64,000 nt of DNA from CG1-02-35-72 sp045046885 (GCA_045046885.1 JASFYX010000039.1:1-64000), one strand, 5' to 3'. Counted from the first letter of the stretch, positions 42,420 through 51,594 are shown. Program-made: numbers and translations. The notes: a model not told the origin generated them from the letters alone.

Positions 42420-45400
42420 ATGATTTTTAAATTTTTTAAATTTTCACTAGCCTTTTTATTGTTTGTCTCTTTGATGTCCTGTCAAAAAGATAATAAAATG
42501 CTTTTTAGAGAACAACAGTTAAATGAAAATGATTTTGATATGTCATACAAAATTGGGCATTGGGAACATCCTGACTATTCAAAGTCTTTTAAAAGTTTGG
42601 GCAATCACAGAATTATTATTAAAACTAAATCTTTAAAAAAATCGCTAAATCAAGTTACAATTCCATGGCGTAGAAAAGACAATAATCCTGAACTAAAAAA
42701 AGTAATTATTGTCAATACCCGAACAAAAAAACCTATAGAACATGTAGCCCTTTTACAAAGTACAGCGGCTTTGGGACATCTTGTTTTTGAATCTGAAGCA
42801 GGCAATGATTTATATCAAGTTTATTATTTACCACATCACTCAACAGGCGGTTATTATCCTAAGCTACAATATGACATAGTTGAACCTGATTCAAATTTAT
42901 GGCTAGCAAATTTGCATTTGGATACTTTAACTCTTAAAAATTTGCCACAGGCTAAGGTTTTAACCGCAGAATCTATCGATGCTTTTAATAGCTTTTATCC
43001 GATGGAAATAATCGCTACAAAAAAAGAAGTTCGCAACTATATCAATACTTTTAAAAAGCCCTTCTATGTATTTCCCGAATACAGAGAAAACTCTATTAGA
43101 ATGACTGATTTTTTACCTATGCATTGGGTTAAAAAATTGAAAAACATTAATGCCTTAACTGACATGGTTAAACGCGGTGAGCATTATACCCTTCAGGTGG
43201 GTGTATTTAGTCCAAATGATGATTTAGAAAATATAGAAACTACTTTTAGCGACTTAACCGGCAAATCAGGGGTCATTTCAAAGTCAAATTTTACCTGTTT
43301 TAATACCAAGGGTGTTGATTTAAACGGTAAAAAATTCACTAAAAAAGTTTCTTTAAAAAAAGGGAAGGTACAAGCGCTTTGGTTTGGGATAAATATTCCA
43401 GAAGATGCAAAAGCAGGTGAATACCTAACATCTATTTTTATCAAACCAAAAAATAAACCGACTGATACTGTTTTTGTTAAACTAAATATTACGTCAGAGC
43501 TAATAGAAAACCACGGCGACAATAAGCCCCAGAATATGACACGTTTGCAATGGTTAAATTCTACCATTGGAACAGATAAAAATTTTATAGTCAAACCTTT
43601 TGAGCCTGTTACTTTTAAAGGTAAATCACTCTCCATTTTAGGACGTAAAGTAACTTTGAATAAAATGGGGTTGCCTTTACAAATTGCTTCTTATTTTAAG
43701 CAAGAACTCACTAAATTTAACGATATAGCTGCTCCTATTTTAGTAGCTCCTATGACCTTTGAAGTACAAGCATCTAATGATAAAGAGATTTGGAAATCAA
43801 AAGCATTCACCATACAACAGGCTTATAAAAGTAAAGCACATTGGCAAGCTAAAAGCAGCTCTAAACATTTTGATTTAGAAGTAAACGGTACGCTAGAATA
43901 CGATGGTATGCTCAATTATCATATCAAACTAATAGCCAAGCAAGATTTTAAATCAAAAGACATCAAACTATCTATCCCTATGCAAAAGGATGCGGCAACC
44001 TATATGCTCGGATTGGGGCACAAAGGCTCTAAAAGACCTAAAACAGTACATTGGAAATGGGATACCAATTTTCATCAAGAAGGTGTTTGGTTGGGTGCTG
44101 TAAACAAAGGCTTACAATTTGTTTTAAGAGATAACAATTACGAGCAACCTTTAAATACAAATTTCTATCACAACAAACCCCTTAATTTACCTACATCGTG
44201 GGGAAACGACAATAAAGGCGGTATTGACATAAAAACATTTAATGATAAAGTTTTGGTAGAAAATTATAGTGGTTCTAGAAATATCTCAAAAAATGATACT
44301 TTAAATTTTAATATCAGATTTCTTATTACACCTTTCAAAAAAATAAATACAAAAACCCATTTTAGCACACGCTTTGTTCATAAATATGTGCCTTTAGATT
44401 CTGTTTTAAAATGGAAAGGAACCGTTGTTAATGTACATCATGCTAATGAAATAAATCCCTATATAAATTATCCTTTTTACAATTCAAAATTGCAAAAGGA
44501 GTATATAACCAAAGCACATCGGAAGGGTATAAAAGTTAAATTATATAACACTATAAGAGAACTCTCTTATAAGGCTTATGAACTCTTTGCCTTAAAAAGT
44601 TTGGGCACAGAAATTTTTAATGATGGCAAAGGAGGCGGTCATAGTTGGCTGCAAGAGCATTTAAAATCGCATTACCACGCGGCCTGGCACGCCACAGAAA
44701 CCAATGATGCTGCTATTTTAGACAAGGGAAATTCACGTTGGACAAACTATTACATAGAAGGCATTAATTGGTTGGCAAAATATCAAAAAATTGACGGCTT
44801 ATATTTAGATGATGTTGCTTTTAACCGCACAACTATGAAACGCATTGCCAGTGTTTTAAGTAAAAACAGACCGAATTATATAATTGATTTACATTCGGCT
44901 AACCAATTTAATCCACGCGATGGGTTTACCAATAGTGCTATGCTTTATATGGAGCATATGCCCTTTATTTCAAGGTTATGGTTTGGTGAATATTTTCAAT
45001 ATGACAGAAATCCGGATTATTGGTTAACCGAAGTTTCGGGATTGCCTTTTGGCTTGACAGGAGAAATGCTAGAAAAAGGCGGGCAACCTTGGCGTGGCAT
45101 GGTTTACGGTATGACAAATAGAATTTATCTCAATCACAATCCCAGACCCCTTTGGCAACTTTTTGACGATTTTGATATCGCTAACAGCGAAATGCTGGGT
45201 TATTGGGTAGACCGCTCTCCTATCAAAACACATCATAAAAATATAAAGAGTACTGTTTATTTAAATAAAGATAGGGTTTTGATTGCCATAGGTTCTTGGT
45301 CTCATAAAACCGAATACGTCAATTTAAAAATTGATTACAATAAGTTAGGTTTTGATCCTGATAAAGTAAAACTCGTAAGCCCGAAAATTGAAGGTATGCA

Positions 45401-45482
45401 AAATTTTAATACTTATGATGTTGGTAAGAAAATAACCATTCCAAAAAACAAAGGGTTAATTTTAATTTTAAGCAAAAGATGA
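42420..45482 (+). CDS. DUF6067-type glycoside hydrolase-like lipoprotein (1020 aa)
   Basis: The product has a lipoprotein signal (LAFLLFVSLMSCQKD, lipidated Cys about residue 21), a long N-terminal beta-rich part of about 650 residues, and a C-terminal barrel-like part. In that part, GLYLDDVAFNRTTMKRI, YIIDLHSANQFNPRDGF and LTEVSGLPFGLTGEML look like catalytic-face loops of a TIM-barrel glycosidase. I associate this layout with DUF6067 proteins of polysaccharide-using Bacteroidota. LDD and TGE supply carboxylates, but the catalytic pair is not proven. No SusCD or other CAZyme is nearby. It ends in a 4-bp overlap with ywbE. Confidence 0.72.
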   Translation: MIFKFFKFSLAFLLFVSLMSCQKDNKMLFREQQLNENDFDMSYKIGHWEHPDYSKSFKSLGNHRIIIKTKSLKKSLNQVTIPWRRKDNNPELKKVIIVNTRTKKPIEHVALLQSTAALGHLVFESEAGNDLYQVYYLPHHSTGGYYPKLQYDIVEPDSNLWLANLHLDTLTLKNLPQAKVLTAESIDAFNSFYPMEIIATKKEVRNYINTFKKPFYVFPEYRENSIRMTDFLPMHWVKKLKNINALTDMVKRGEHYTLQVGVFSPNDDLENIETTFSDLTGKSGVISKSNFTCFNTKGVDLNGKKFTKKVSLKKGKVQALWFGINIPEDAKAGEYLTSIFIKPKNKPTDTVFVKLNITSELIENHGDNKPQNMTRLQWLNSTIGTDKNFIVKPFEPVTFKGKSLSILGRKVTLNKMGLPLQIASYFKQELTKFNDIAAPILVAPMTFEVQASNDKEIWKSKAFTIQQAYKSKAHWQAKSSSKHFDLEVNGTLEYDGMLNYHIKLIAKQDFKSKDIKLSIPMQKDAATYMLGLGHKGSKRPKTVHWKWDTNFHQEGVWLGAVNKGLQFVLRDNNYEQPLNTNFYHNKPLNLPTSWGNDNKGGIDIKTFNDKVLVENYSGSRNISKNDTLNFNIRFLITPFKKINTKTHFSTRFVHKYVPLDSVLKWKGTVVNVHHANEINPYINYPFYNSKLQKEYITKAHRKGIKVKLYNTIRELSYKAYELFALKSLGTEIFNDGKGGGHSWLQEHLKSHYHAAWHATETNDAAILDKGNSRWTNYYIEGINWLAKYQKIDGLYLDDVAFNRTTMKRIASVLSKNRPNYIIDLHSANQFNPRDGFTNSAMLYMEHMPFISRLWFGEYFQYDRNPDYWLTEVSGLPFGLTGEMLEKGGQPWRGMVYGMTNRIYLNHNPRPLWQLFDDFDIANSEMLGYWVDRSPIKTHHKNIKSTVYLNKDRVLIAIGSWSHKTEYVNLKIDYNKLGFDPDKVKLVSPKIEGMQNFNTYDVGKKITIPKNKGLILILSKR

Positions 45483-45682
45483 TGGGTAGTACTGATGGTA
45501 AATCGCGAAGAAATATTAAAATTGGATTGACAGTTTCGGTTGTTCAAAAACAAGATCAACGCAGTGGAAAACTTACAGAAGGTATTGTAAAAAGAATACT
45601 CACCAACTCACCTACACATCCGCATGGTATAAAAGTTATGCTTGAAAGTGGTATTGTAGGAAGAGTAAAGGTTATATTTTAA
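45479..45682 (+). CDS. YwbE family protein
   Basis: The 67-aa product matches the small YwbE family: RRNIKIGLTVSVVQKQDQRSG, VKRILTNSPTHPHGIKVMLESG and GRVKVIF form one SH3-like beta-barrel. The function is unknown; the fold suggests nucleic-acid or ribosome binding. It starts at an ATGATG overlapping the stop of the lipoprotein gene by 4 bp (start may be 45479 or 45482), implying translational coupling despite no obvious shared role. Confidence 0.88.
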   Translation: MMGSTDGKSRRNIKIGLTVSVVQKQDQRSGKLTEGIVKRILTNSPTHPHGIKVMLESGIVGRVKVIF

Positions 45683-45691
45683 CATAATTAT

Positions 45692-45720
45692 TTGATTGTA
45701 AAGGGCTTTTATTATCTTTG
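45692..45720 (+). promoter_or_regulatory. Promoter for the 304-aa secreted protein gene
   Basis: TTG (45692-45694), 18-nt spacer, TATCTTTG (45713-45720); the ATG follows 14 nt later. Confidence 0.6.
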
Positions 45721-45734
45721 CTGCAAAATCATAA

Positions 45735-46649
45735 ATGGTTATGAAAAAAATATTACTCCTCATGTTTTTGCTGACCTCAATTCTTAATGCACAAATAAGT
45801 GTTACCAGAACTTCTTCCTCAAAAAAAGCTATTAAACAATCTTTTTCAAATGCTTATGACAGCACCTATAATTTTCCTGGTGTCAAAATAAAATTTTTAA
45901 TAGGTCAGACCTTATTTGTAAAACCCAAGCCAGAATATTTGCGTAAGAACGGCTTCTTAAATTTTATAAAAAACCCAAAAAGATCTGAATTTGCGCCGCC
46001 AAATATTTATATGCACAGTATGGGCATTTCTTCTGGGTATATCGCTTTAGCCAATAGATTTTTTTTATTTAAAGATATTGTTAGGACAAAATCTAAAAAG
46101 CTAGCCTTAGTTTTAGTAGATAAAAATGAAGCTGATACAATTTATTACATTTATAATAAATATAGACCAAATTCTTTTCCGTTTTTAGTAGCGGGTTATT
46201 TTAAAAAAATAGAAAATAAAAAGTTAGGTAAAAAATTTATTTTAAGGAAGTTATCACAACCCATAATATATCTTACAGATGGCTTTGAGGCCAAACCCGG
46301 ACAAGAAAAATTATGGACAATTGATAAAGTAACGCTTGATGATAAAAATTTTGATATATCTTACATCCTTAAAGACGAATTAAATAATAAGTTTTTAGTA
46401 TCTAAAAATAATTTTGAAAAAACGGCTTTATCTGAAGCTAATTACATATTAATAAAAGAAGAATATCCTGAAAAGTATAAAATTATTTTAAACGAAAATG
46501 TTATTGTAGGTATGACAAAGAAGGCTTGTGAATTATCGCTAGGGAAACCTAATAAGATTAATACAAGTGGTAATTTAGAACAATGGCAGTACAAAAATCT
46601 TGATCTATACTTTAAGAACGGTTTACTATCTTCTTATAAATCGATATAA
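45735..46649 (+). CDS. Hypothetical secreted protein (304 aa)
   Basis: The protein has a signal peptide (MKKILLLMFLLTSILNAQ) and no recognised domain. The body is rich in Lys/Tyr/Phe. The C-terminal segment IVGMTKKACELSLGKPNKINTSGNLEQWQY resembles the short SmpA/BamE-like module seen at the end of many secreted proteins, with the GxTxxxxxxxLGxP pattern. Start at 45735 or 45741. It has its own promoter and a strong terminator, so it is a single transcription unit. Confidence 0.7.
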   Translation: MVMKKILLLMFLLTSILNAQISVTRTSSSKKAIKQSFSNAYDSTYNFPGVKIKFLIGQTLFVKPKPEYLRKNGFLNFIKNPKRSEFAPPNIYMHSMGISSGYIALANRFFLFKDIVRTKSKKLALVLVDKNEADTIYYIYNKYRPNSFPFLVAGYFKKIENKKLGKKFILRKLSQPIIYLTDGFEAKPGQEKLWTIDKVTLDDKNFDISYILKDELNNKFLVSKNNFEKTALSEANYILIKEEYPEKYKIILNENVIVGMTKKACELSLGKPNKINTSGNLEQWQYKNLDLYFKNGLLSSYKSI

Positions 46650-46669
46650 GTGAGCAACGTTAATAATTT

Positions 46670-46704
46670 AAAAGCCTCAAAAGAATTTCTTTTGAGGCTT
46701 TTTT
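46670..46704 (+). terminator. Rho-independent terminator after the 304-aa gene
   Basis: AAAAGCCTCAAAAG (46670-46683), loop AATTT, CTTTTGAGGCTTTT (46689-46702) then T. Perfect stem, also serves as a boundary with the tRNA genes on the other strand. Confidence 0.85.
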
Positions 46705-46707
46705 AAG

Positions 46708-46781
<74 letters not shown>

Positions 46782-46794
46782 GGATAGTGGGGTG

Positions 46795-46812
46795 GTCACG
46801 CTTTGGCGTGAC
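46795..46812. repeat. Small hairpin repeat between tRNA genes, copy 1
   Basis: GTCACGC-TTTG-GCGTGAC. The same element with a different loop occurs at 47164-47181, and both share flanking GGGTG before them. Confidence 0.65.
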
Positions 46813-46826
46813 GGCCTCACTTGTTG

Positions 46827-46901
46827 TCGGGGTGGCAGGATTCGAACCTGCGGCCTCCACGTCCCAAACGTGGCGCGATAACCGGGCTACGCTACACCCC
46901 G
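46827..46901 (-). tRNA. tRNA-Pro (anticodon TGG)
   Basis: Acceptor CGGGGTG/CACCCCG, discriminator A, anticodon arm CCACG-TTTGGGA-CGTGG giving TGG, reading CCA. T arm has GGTTCGAATCC. 75 nt without CCA. Its 5' end overlaps the last bases of the GIY-YIG gene. Confidence 0.95.
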
Positions 46902-46902
46902 A
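46891..46902. repeat. 12-bp direct repeat, copy at the 5' end of tRNA-Pro
   Basis: GCTACACCCCGA; second copy at 47183-47194. The pair flanks the GIY-YIG gene like a target duplication. Confidence 0.65.
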
Positions 46903-47140
46903 GTTGGTTATCTTTGAGAAATCTCTCAATTCCTCTCTTTTTAATCTTATGTTCCAACTTCATAGCCTCAGATCGACTTTCTATTTCAAATCTTCTGACT
47001 AATTCCCAAGGCTTGCCACCTTTTGTTGAAAGAACTAATCCTTTATTATGTCTTTGTAGTCGTTTCTCAAAATTTTGAGTTTGTCCTACATAATATCTTA
47101 ATTTTGTTTGACTAAATAATATGTAAACATAATATTTCAT
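46892..47140 (-). CDS. GIY-YIG nuclease family protein, ends inside tRNA-Pro
   Basis: The 82-aa product is a minimal GIY-YIG domain: YYVYILFSQTKLRYYVGQTQ at the start, a catalytic Arg in FEKRLQRHNKG, and the metal-binding Glu in EAMKLEHKIKKRG. Such stand-alone proteins are common in Bacteroidota and of unknown role. The stop codon and the last codons lie within the 5' end of tRNA-Pro, and a 12-bp piece of the tRNA is repeated on the far side of the gene. This looks like an element inserted at a tRNA. Start at 47140; 47143 is also possible. Confidence 0.85.
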   Translation of the reverse strand: MKYYVYILFSQTKLRYYVGQTQNFEKRLQRHNKGLVLSTKGGKPWELVRRFEIESRSEAMKLEHKIKKRGIERFLKDNQLGV

Positions 47141-47163
47141 CATCAATTCATTTTATCTGGGTG

Positions 47164-47181
47164 GTCACGCCAAGGCGTGAC
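47164..47181. repeat. Small hairpin repeat, copy 2
   Basis: GTCACGCC-AA-GGCGTGAC, the same element as 46795-46812 with an altered loop. Confidence 0.65.
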
Positions 47182-47182
47182 T

Positions 47183-47194
47183 GCTACACCCCGA
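47183..47194. repeat. 12-bp direct repeat, distal copy
   Basis: GCTACACCCCGA, identical to the 5' end of tRNA-Pro at 46891-46902, with no tRNA attached here. Confidence 0.65.
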
Positions 47195-47210
47195 AATGAT
47201 TATCATTTTG

Positions 47211-47294
47211 CGGAGAGACAGGGATTCGAACCCTGGCGACAGTTACCCGTCGACAGATTAGCAATCTGCTCCATTACCACTCTGGCACCTCTCC
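47211..47294 (-). tRNA. tRNA-Ser (anticodon GCT)
   Basis: Acceptor GGAGAGG/TCTCTCC with discriminator G, anticodon arm GCAGA-TTGCTAA-TCTGT giving GCT (AGC/AGU codons), and a long variable arm as expected for serine. 84 nt without CCA. Confidence 0.94.
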
Positions 47295-47378
47295 TATTTA
47301 TTCTATTTTAAAGAACTTGATTTTTGCGAGTGCAAATGTATTATTTGCAAGTCAATTTAGCAACCTTTTTATGATTTA

Positions 47379-49433
47379 TTATTCGGGATATGAAATCCGT
47401 AAATGGTAAATATTTTTTAACTTCTTTTTTATGACTTTTTTAATAGATTCTATTTCTTTAAAAGTAATATTAGCATTCATAAACTGTCCCTGTGCCATTT
47501 GACCATTTATAATCTTCTCTACCAAACTATCTATAGATTGTCCGGTTGGCTCTTTTAGACTTTTTGAAGCGGCTTCGCAAGCGTCACACATCATCAAAAT
47601 AGCCGTTTCTTTAGAAAAAGGAATTGGCCCTGGATAACGAAAATCTTCTATGTTTAGTTCTCCTGTATTTTTTTCTTCTTCAAGTTTGTAAAAATAGTAG
47701 GTAATAGAAGTGCCATGATGTGTCCTAATAAAATCAATAATCCTGTCTGGTAAATTGTTTTTCTTGGCTAATTCTATACCTTTTATAACGTGGTCTATAA
47801 TAATTTTAGCACTGTCTTTTGGCGATAAATCGAAATGTGGATTTACACTAGTCGTTTGATTTTCTGTAAAATACATTGGATTAAACATTTTACCGATATC
47901 GTGATATAAAGCGCCAGTACGCACAAGCATTGTATTGGCTTTAATCTCATTTGCAGAAGCTTCGGCTAAATTGGCAACTTGCATAGAATGCTGAAAAGTG
48001 CCTGGTGCTTTTTCGGCCAACGCTCTTAACAATTTAGAATTTGTATCGGCCAATTCGCGTAAAGTTTCATCAGAAACCAAACCAAAAACTTTTTCATAGA
48101 AAAATATCAGTGGCAACACAAATAAAGTTAGAATACCATTAGCTGCAAATAATTCAAATTTCAACAATTCTAAATTACCTGCATTACCTTCTTTTATTAC
48201 AGAGAAAGCAAAATATGCTACAAAATAAACAACTGTAATTTGACTGACGCTTATAAATAAATTTGCTCTTTTATAAAGTTCTGATACTGTTAATATTGTC
48301 ACTATCCCCGCAATTATTTGGAGAAATAAAAATTCAAAGCTATTGGGCACAATAAATCCCAATAAAAGGATGGTTAAAACGTGTGCAAACAAACCCAAAC
48401 GCGCATCGAAAAAAGCCTTTAAAACCAATGGTAAAATTACCAAGGGCACAATGTAAACATAGTTAGACTGGAACTTTATAACTAAAGTTGTAAGCAAAAC
48501 CATCAGCAATACATTAAAATATATAAAGCTGACTTTTACATTGTTCTCATAAATAACAGGACGGTATTTTTTTATAAAAAGCAACAACATAAGCATTGCT
48601 AAGGCCACTAAAATTGTGTAACCGAAAACTATCCAATTGTAATTAGACTGACTCCATAATTGCGATTCATATTCCTTTTTTAAAGAATTCAAAATTTCGA
48701 GACTTCTACCTTCTACTACATCGCCCTTGGAAATAATGCGTTCCTTTTCGGCTACAAATCCTTTTGTGTAGGATATATTCTTATAAGCTTCATTTAAAGC
48801 TTTGTCTGTTAATTCTTTATCGTAAAAAATATTTGGTTTAAGGATATCAAAAAACAAGGAGCTCAACTGAATTTCAAAAATATTAAAAGAACTTTTAGAG
48901 ATATAAGATTTTAAAACATTTTGAATTTTTTGATTGGTAATAAAATTACTATAAAAAGCTTCTTTAGCTGTATTATTTGTAATAATAGTTACCTGTTTAT
49001 CAGGAGAAAAGGTAGTAGTAGTGTTTGACAAATAACCTTTTTCATAAATATTTTTTAAGATATATTTTCCGAAGATCTTAATAGAATCTTTGTTAGTATT
49101 TTCAAAAATAGAATCGGTTAAAAGAATGTTTATTTTAGAATCGTAATCATCATTTACATTACTAATAACTTGAGCATTGCTTCTAAAAAAAGGTTTAAAA
49201 TTATTTTTTAAGGCTTCCTTTTCATTTTTAATAGCATCATCAGATTTTCTAATGGCAAAATTAAATGGGGCGTAGTAGTTCTCGTATTGCCAGGGTTTCC
49301 CTTTCCTAAACTCGTACTTAAATTGTCCGCCCTTTGGAAGCAAGTAAATTATAGCAACAGTTGTTAAAATTAAGAGGCTTACTTTGTAAACCAAAGAATG
49401 GTTTTGATAAATTTTATTGATAATATTTTTCAC
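47379..49433 (-). CDS. PgpH-like 7TM HD-domain c-di-AMP phosphodiesterase
   Basis: The 684-aa product has one N-terminal membrane segment, an extracytoplasmic region of about 250 residues, seven transmembrane segments (about residues 265-450) and a cytosolic HD domain. Metal motifs include HSMQVANLAE, YHDIGKM and a distal HHGT. This is the 7TMR-HD architecture of PgpH, which hydrolyses cyclic di-AMP. The extracytoplasmic part presumably senses an envelope signal. It stands alone with a -7 box at 49456-49463 on its strand. Confidence 0.92.
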   Translation of the reverse strand: MKNIINKIYQNHSLVYKVSLLILTTVAIIYLLPKGGQFKYEFRKGKPWQYENYYAPFNFAIRKSDDAIKNEKEALKNNFKPFFRSNAQVISNVNDDYDSKINILLTDSIFENTNKDSIKIFGKYILKNIYEKGYLSNTTTTFSPDKQVTIITNNTAKEAFYSNFITNQKIQNVLKSYISKSSFNIFEIQLSSLFFDILKPNIFYDKELTDKALNEAYKNISYTKGFVAEKERIISKGDVVEGRSLEILNSLKKEYESQLWSQSNYNWIVFGYTILVALAMLMLLLFIKKYRPVIYENNVKVSFIYFNVLLMVLLTTLVIKFQSNYVYIVPLVILPLVLKAFFDARLGLFAHVLTILLLGFIVPNSFEFLFLQIIAGIVTILTVSELYKRANLFISVSQITVVYFVAYFAFSVIKEGNAGNLELLKFELFAANGILTLFVLPLIFFYEKVFGLVSDETLRELADTNSKLLRALAEKAPGTFQHSMQVANLAEASANEIKANTMLVRTGALYHDIGKMFNPMYFTENQTTSVNPHFDLSPKDSAKIIIDHVIKGIELAKKNNLPDRIIDFIRTHHGTSITYYFYKLEEEKNTGELNIEDFRYPGPIPFSKETAILMMCDACEAASKSLKEPTGQSIDSLVEKIINGQMAQGQFMNANITFKEIESIKKVIKKKLKNIYHLRISYPE

Positions 49434-49455
49434 GCTCTTAGATTACAATGAAAAT

Positions 49456-49463
49456 CAAAAATA
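49456..49463 (-). promoter_or_regulatory. -7 promoter box for the PgpH-like gene
   Basis: TATTTTTG on the minus strand, 22 nt before the ATG. Confidence 0.5.
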
Positions 49464-49608
49464 CAATTTTTCAATTTATATATTTAAGCAAAGTAGAAGA
49501 ATTTAGTTTTATAGTGTTTTTATCTTGTTTTTTAAAAATTTCTACTTAAAAATTTGCGTTAATTTATGTACTTTCGCAGAAGCAATTTTTGATTTAAAAA
49601 TTAAAATG

Positions 49609-50790
49609 ATGAGTAAAAAAGTAGTAATAGTAGCCGCTGTAAGAACCCCAATGGGAAGCTTTTTAGGAAGCTTATCTAGCGTTCCCGCAACAAAATTAGG
49701 CGCTGTAGCCATAAAAGGCGCTCTGAATAAAATAAACCTTGACCCTACTCTAGTTGACGAAGTTTTTATGGGTCATGTAGTACAAGCTAATGCCGGTCAA
49801 GCACCTGCAAAACAAGCCGCTATATTTGCGGGTATTCCAGATACTGTTCCTTGTACAACAGTAAATAAAGTATGTGCATCTGGTATGAAAGCCCTTATGT
49901 TTGCATCACAATCTATTGCTTTGGGCGATGCCGATATTGTTGTTGCTGGTGGTATGGAGAATATGAGTCAGATTCCACATTATGTCAATGCTAGGACTGG
50001 CAAAAAATTAGGAGATATCAAATTAGTCGATGGTATGTTAAAAGATGGTTTGGTAAATGTTTATGATGCCAAGCATATGGGGACTTGTGGCGATTTATGT
50101 GCTACTACTCATAGCTTTACAAGAGAAGATCAAGATAATTTTGCTATAAATTCCTACAAATTAGCTGCAAAAGCTTGGGCTGATGGTAAATTTGATAACG
50201 AAATTGTACCCGTTGAAGTCCCTCAGCGTAAAGGAGACCCAAAAATTGTTTCTGTTGATGAAGAATTTACCAACGTCAATTTTGATAAAATTAAGTCATT
50301 AAGACCTGCTTTTTCTAAAGAAGGAACTGTAACCGCTGCAAATGCTTCTACTTTAAACGACGGTGCTTCTGCACTAATTTTAATGAGTGACAAAAAAGCA
50401 CAAGAATTAGGCTTAAAACCACTGGCTAGTATTGTCAGTTATGCCGATGCTTCGCAAGCGCCCGAATGGTTTACAACTACGCCTGCAAAAGCAGTTCCTA
50501 AAGCACTAAAAAAGGCCAATTTAACTATTAACGACATTGATTATTTTGAATTTAACGAAGCTTTTGCTGTTGTAGGTTTGGCCAATACTAAAATCCTTAA
50601 CATTAATCCTGAAAAGGTAAATGTAAACGGTGGCGCTGTAGCGTTAGGACATCCTTTAGGTTGTTCTGGCTCTAGAATTGTTGTCACATTAATAAACGTT
50701 TTAAAACAAAATAAAGCCAAATATGGTGTTGCTGCTATTTGTAATGGCGGTGGTGGCGCTAGTGCGATGCTCATAGAAAATTATAAATAA
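49609..50790 (+). CDS. Acetyl-CoA C-acetyltransferase (thiolase)
   Basis: The 393-aa product has the nucleophile Cys89 in NKVCASGMKA, the histidine in GHPLGCSGSR and the second catalytic cysteine in AICNGGGGASA, all as in biosynthetic thiolases. It condenses two acetyl-CoA or cleaves acetoacetyl-CoA/3-ketoacyl-CoA. The start was set at 49609 (49606 also possible), because the frame further upstream encodes an unlikely extension. A near-consensus TACTTTCG box lies upstream at about 49569. It is 3 bp before the NlpC/P60 gene, so the two are cotranscribed. Confidence 0.94.
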   Translation: MSKKVVIVAAVRTPMGSFLGSLSSVPATKLGAVAIKGALNKINLDPTLVDEVFMGHVVQANAGQAPAKQAAIFAGIPDTVPCTTVNKVCASGMKALMFASQSIALGDADIVVAGGMENMSQIPHYVNARTGKKLGDIKLVDGMLKDGLVNVYDAKHMGTCGDLCATTHSFTREDQDNFAINSYKLAAKAWADGKFDNEIVPVEVPQRKGDPKIVSVDEEFTNVNFDKIKSLRPAFSKEGTVTAANASTLNDGASALILMSDKKAQELGLKPLASIVSYADASQAPEWFTTTPAKAVPKALKKANLTINDIDYFEFNEAFAVVGLANTKILNINPEKVNVNGGAVALGHPLGCSGSRIVVTLINVLKQNKAKYGVAAICNGGGGASAMLIENYK

Positions 50791-50793
50791 TAG

Positions 50794-51573
50794 ATGCCCT
50801 ACGGAATTTGTAACTTAAATAGTATTCCTTTAAGAGCTACGCCAAATGATACATCAGAAATGGTATCTCAAGTATTATTTGGTGAGAGTTTTGAAATTAT
50901 TGACAAAAAAGATACTTGGTTACAAGTAATCTTATCCTTTGATGGTTATCAAGGTTGGATTGACGGCAAACAGCAAGTCAACGTTTCTAAAGAAACCTTT
51001 GAGACTTTACAAAAAGAACCACAAGCTTTAGTAGCTGATATGGTCAATTTTGTGAGTTATAATAATACAGAATTGGTGGCTTTATCTTTAGGAGCTACCC
51101 TACCCTTTTTTAAAAATAAAAGCTTTAATATTAATAAAATAGCTTACAGTTTTGATGGTGGTATTTTTATAGAAAAAATGCTAAAAGAGTCGTTAATTGA
51201 GAATGCCTATTTCTATTTAAACAGTCCTTATTTATGGGGTGGCAAAACACCCTTTGGTATAGATTGCTCTGGATTTACACAAATGGTCTATAAACTAAGT
51301 GGACATACTTTGTTAAGAGATGCTTCTCAGCAAGCCACACAAGGCGAAACGCTGAGTTTTATAGAAGAGTCAGACCCTGGAGATTTGGCTTTTTTTGATA
51401 ATGAAGAGGGTAATATAATTCACGTAGGTATTATTTTAGCCAATCATCATATAATACATGCGCATGGTAAAGTACGCATAGACAAACTTGACCAAAGTGG
51501 CATTTACAATGTTGACACCAAACGTCATACACACAAACTAAGAATTATTAAAAAAATAATAAAAAAGCCTTAA
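50794..51573 (+). CDS. NlpC/P60 cysteine peptidase with SH3-like N-terminus
   Basis: The 259-aa product has SH3b-like domains in its first about 130 residues (LRATPNDTSEMVSQVLFGE) and a C-terminal NlpC/P60 domain: YLWGGKTPFGIDCSGFTQMVY provides the catalytic Cys, with later histidines in IIHVGIILANHHIIHAHG. It is a dipeptidyl peptidase that acts on stem peptides of peptidoglycan, probably recycling fragments since no signal peptide is visible. Cotranscribed with thiolase. Confidence 0.88.
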   Translation: MPYGICNLNSIPLRATPNDTSEMVSQVLFGESFEIIDKKDTWLQVILSFDGYQGWIDGKQQVNVSKETFETLQKEPQALVADMVNFVSYNNTELVALSLGATLPFFKNKSFNINKIAYSFDGGIFIEKMLKESLIENAYFYLNSPYLWGGKTPFGIDCSGFTQMVYKLSGHTLLRDASQQATQGETLSFIEESDPGDLAFFDNEEGNIIHVGIILANHHIIHAHGKVRIDKLDQSGIYNVDTKRHTHKLRIIKKIIKKP

Positions 51574-51594
51574 TCTTAATTGATTAAGGCTTTT
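51563..51594 (+). terminator. Terminator overlapping the NlpC/P60 stop
   Basis: AAAAGCCTTAATC (51563-51575), loop TTAATT, GATTAAGGCTTTT (51582-51594). The stop codon lies inside the stem. It may serve the convergent TPR gene too. Confidence 0.82.

Noticed and set aside
46795..47194. CRISPR array around the tRNA repeats
   Set aside because: Only two copies of each repeat, no regular spacers and no cas genes.
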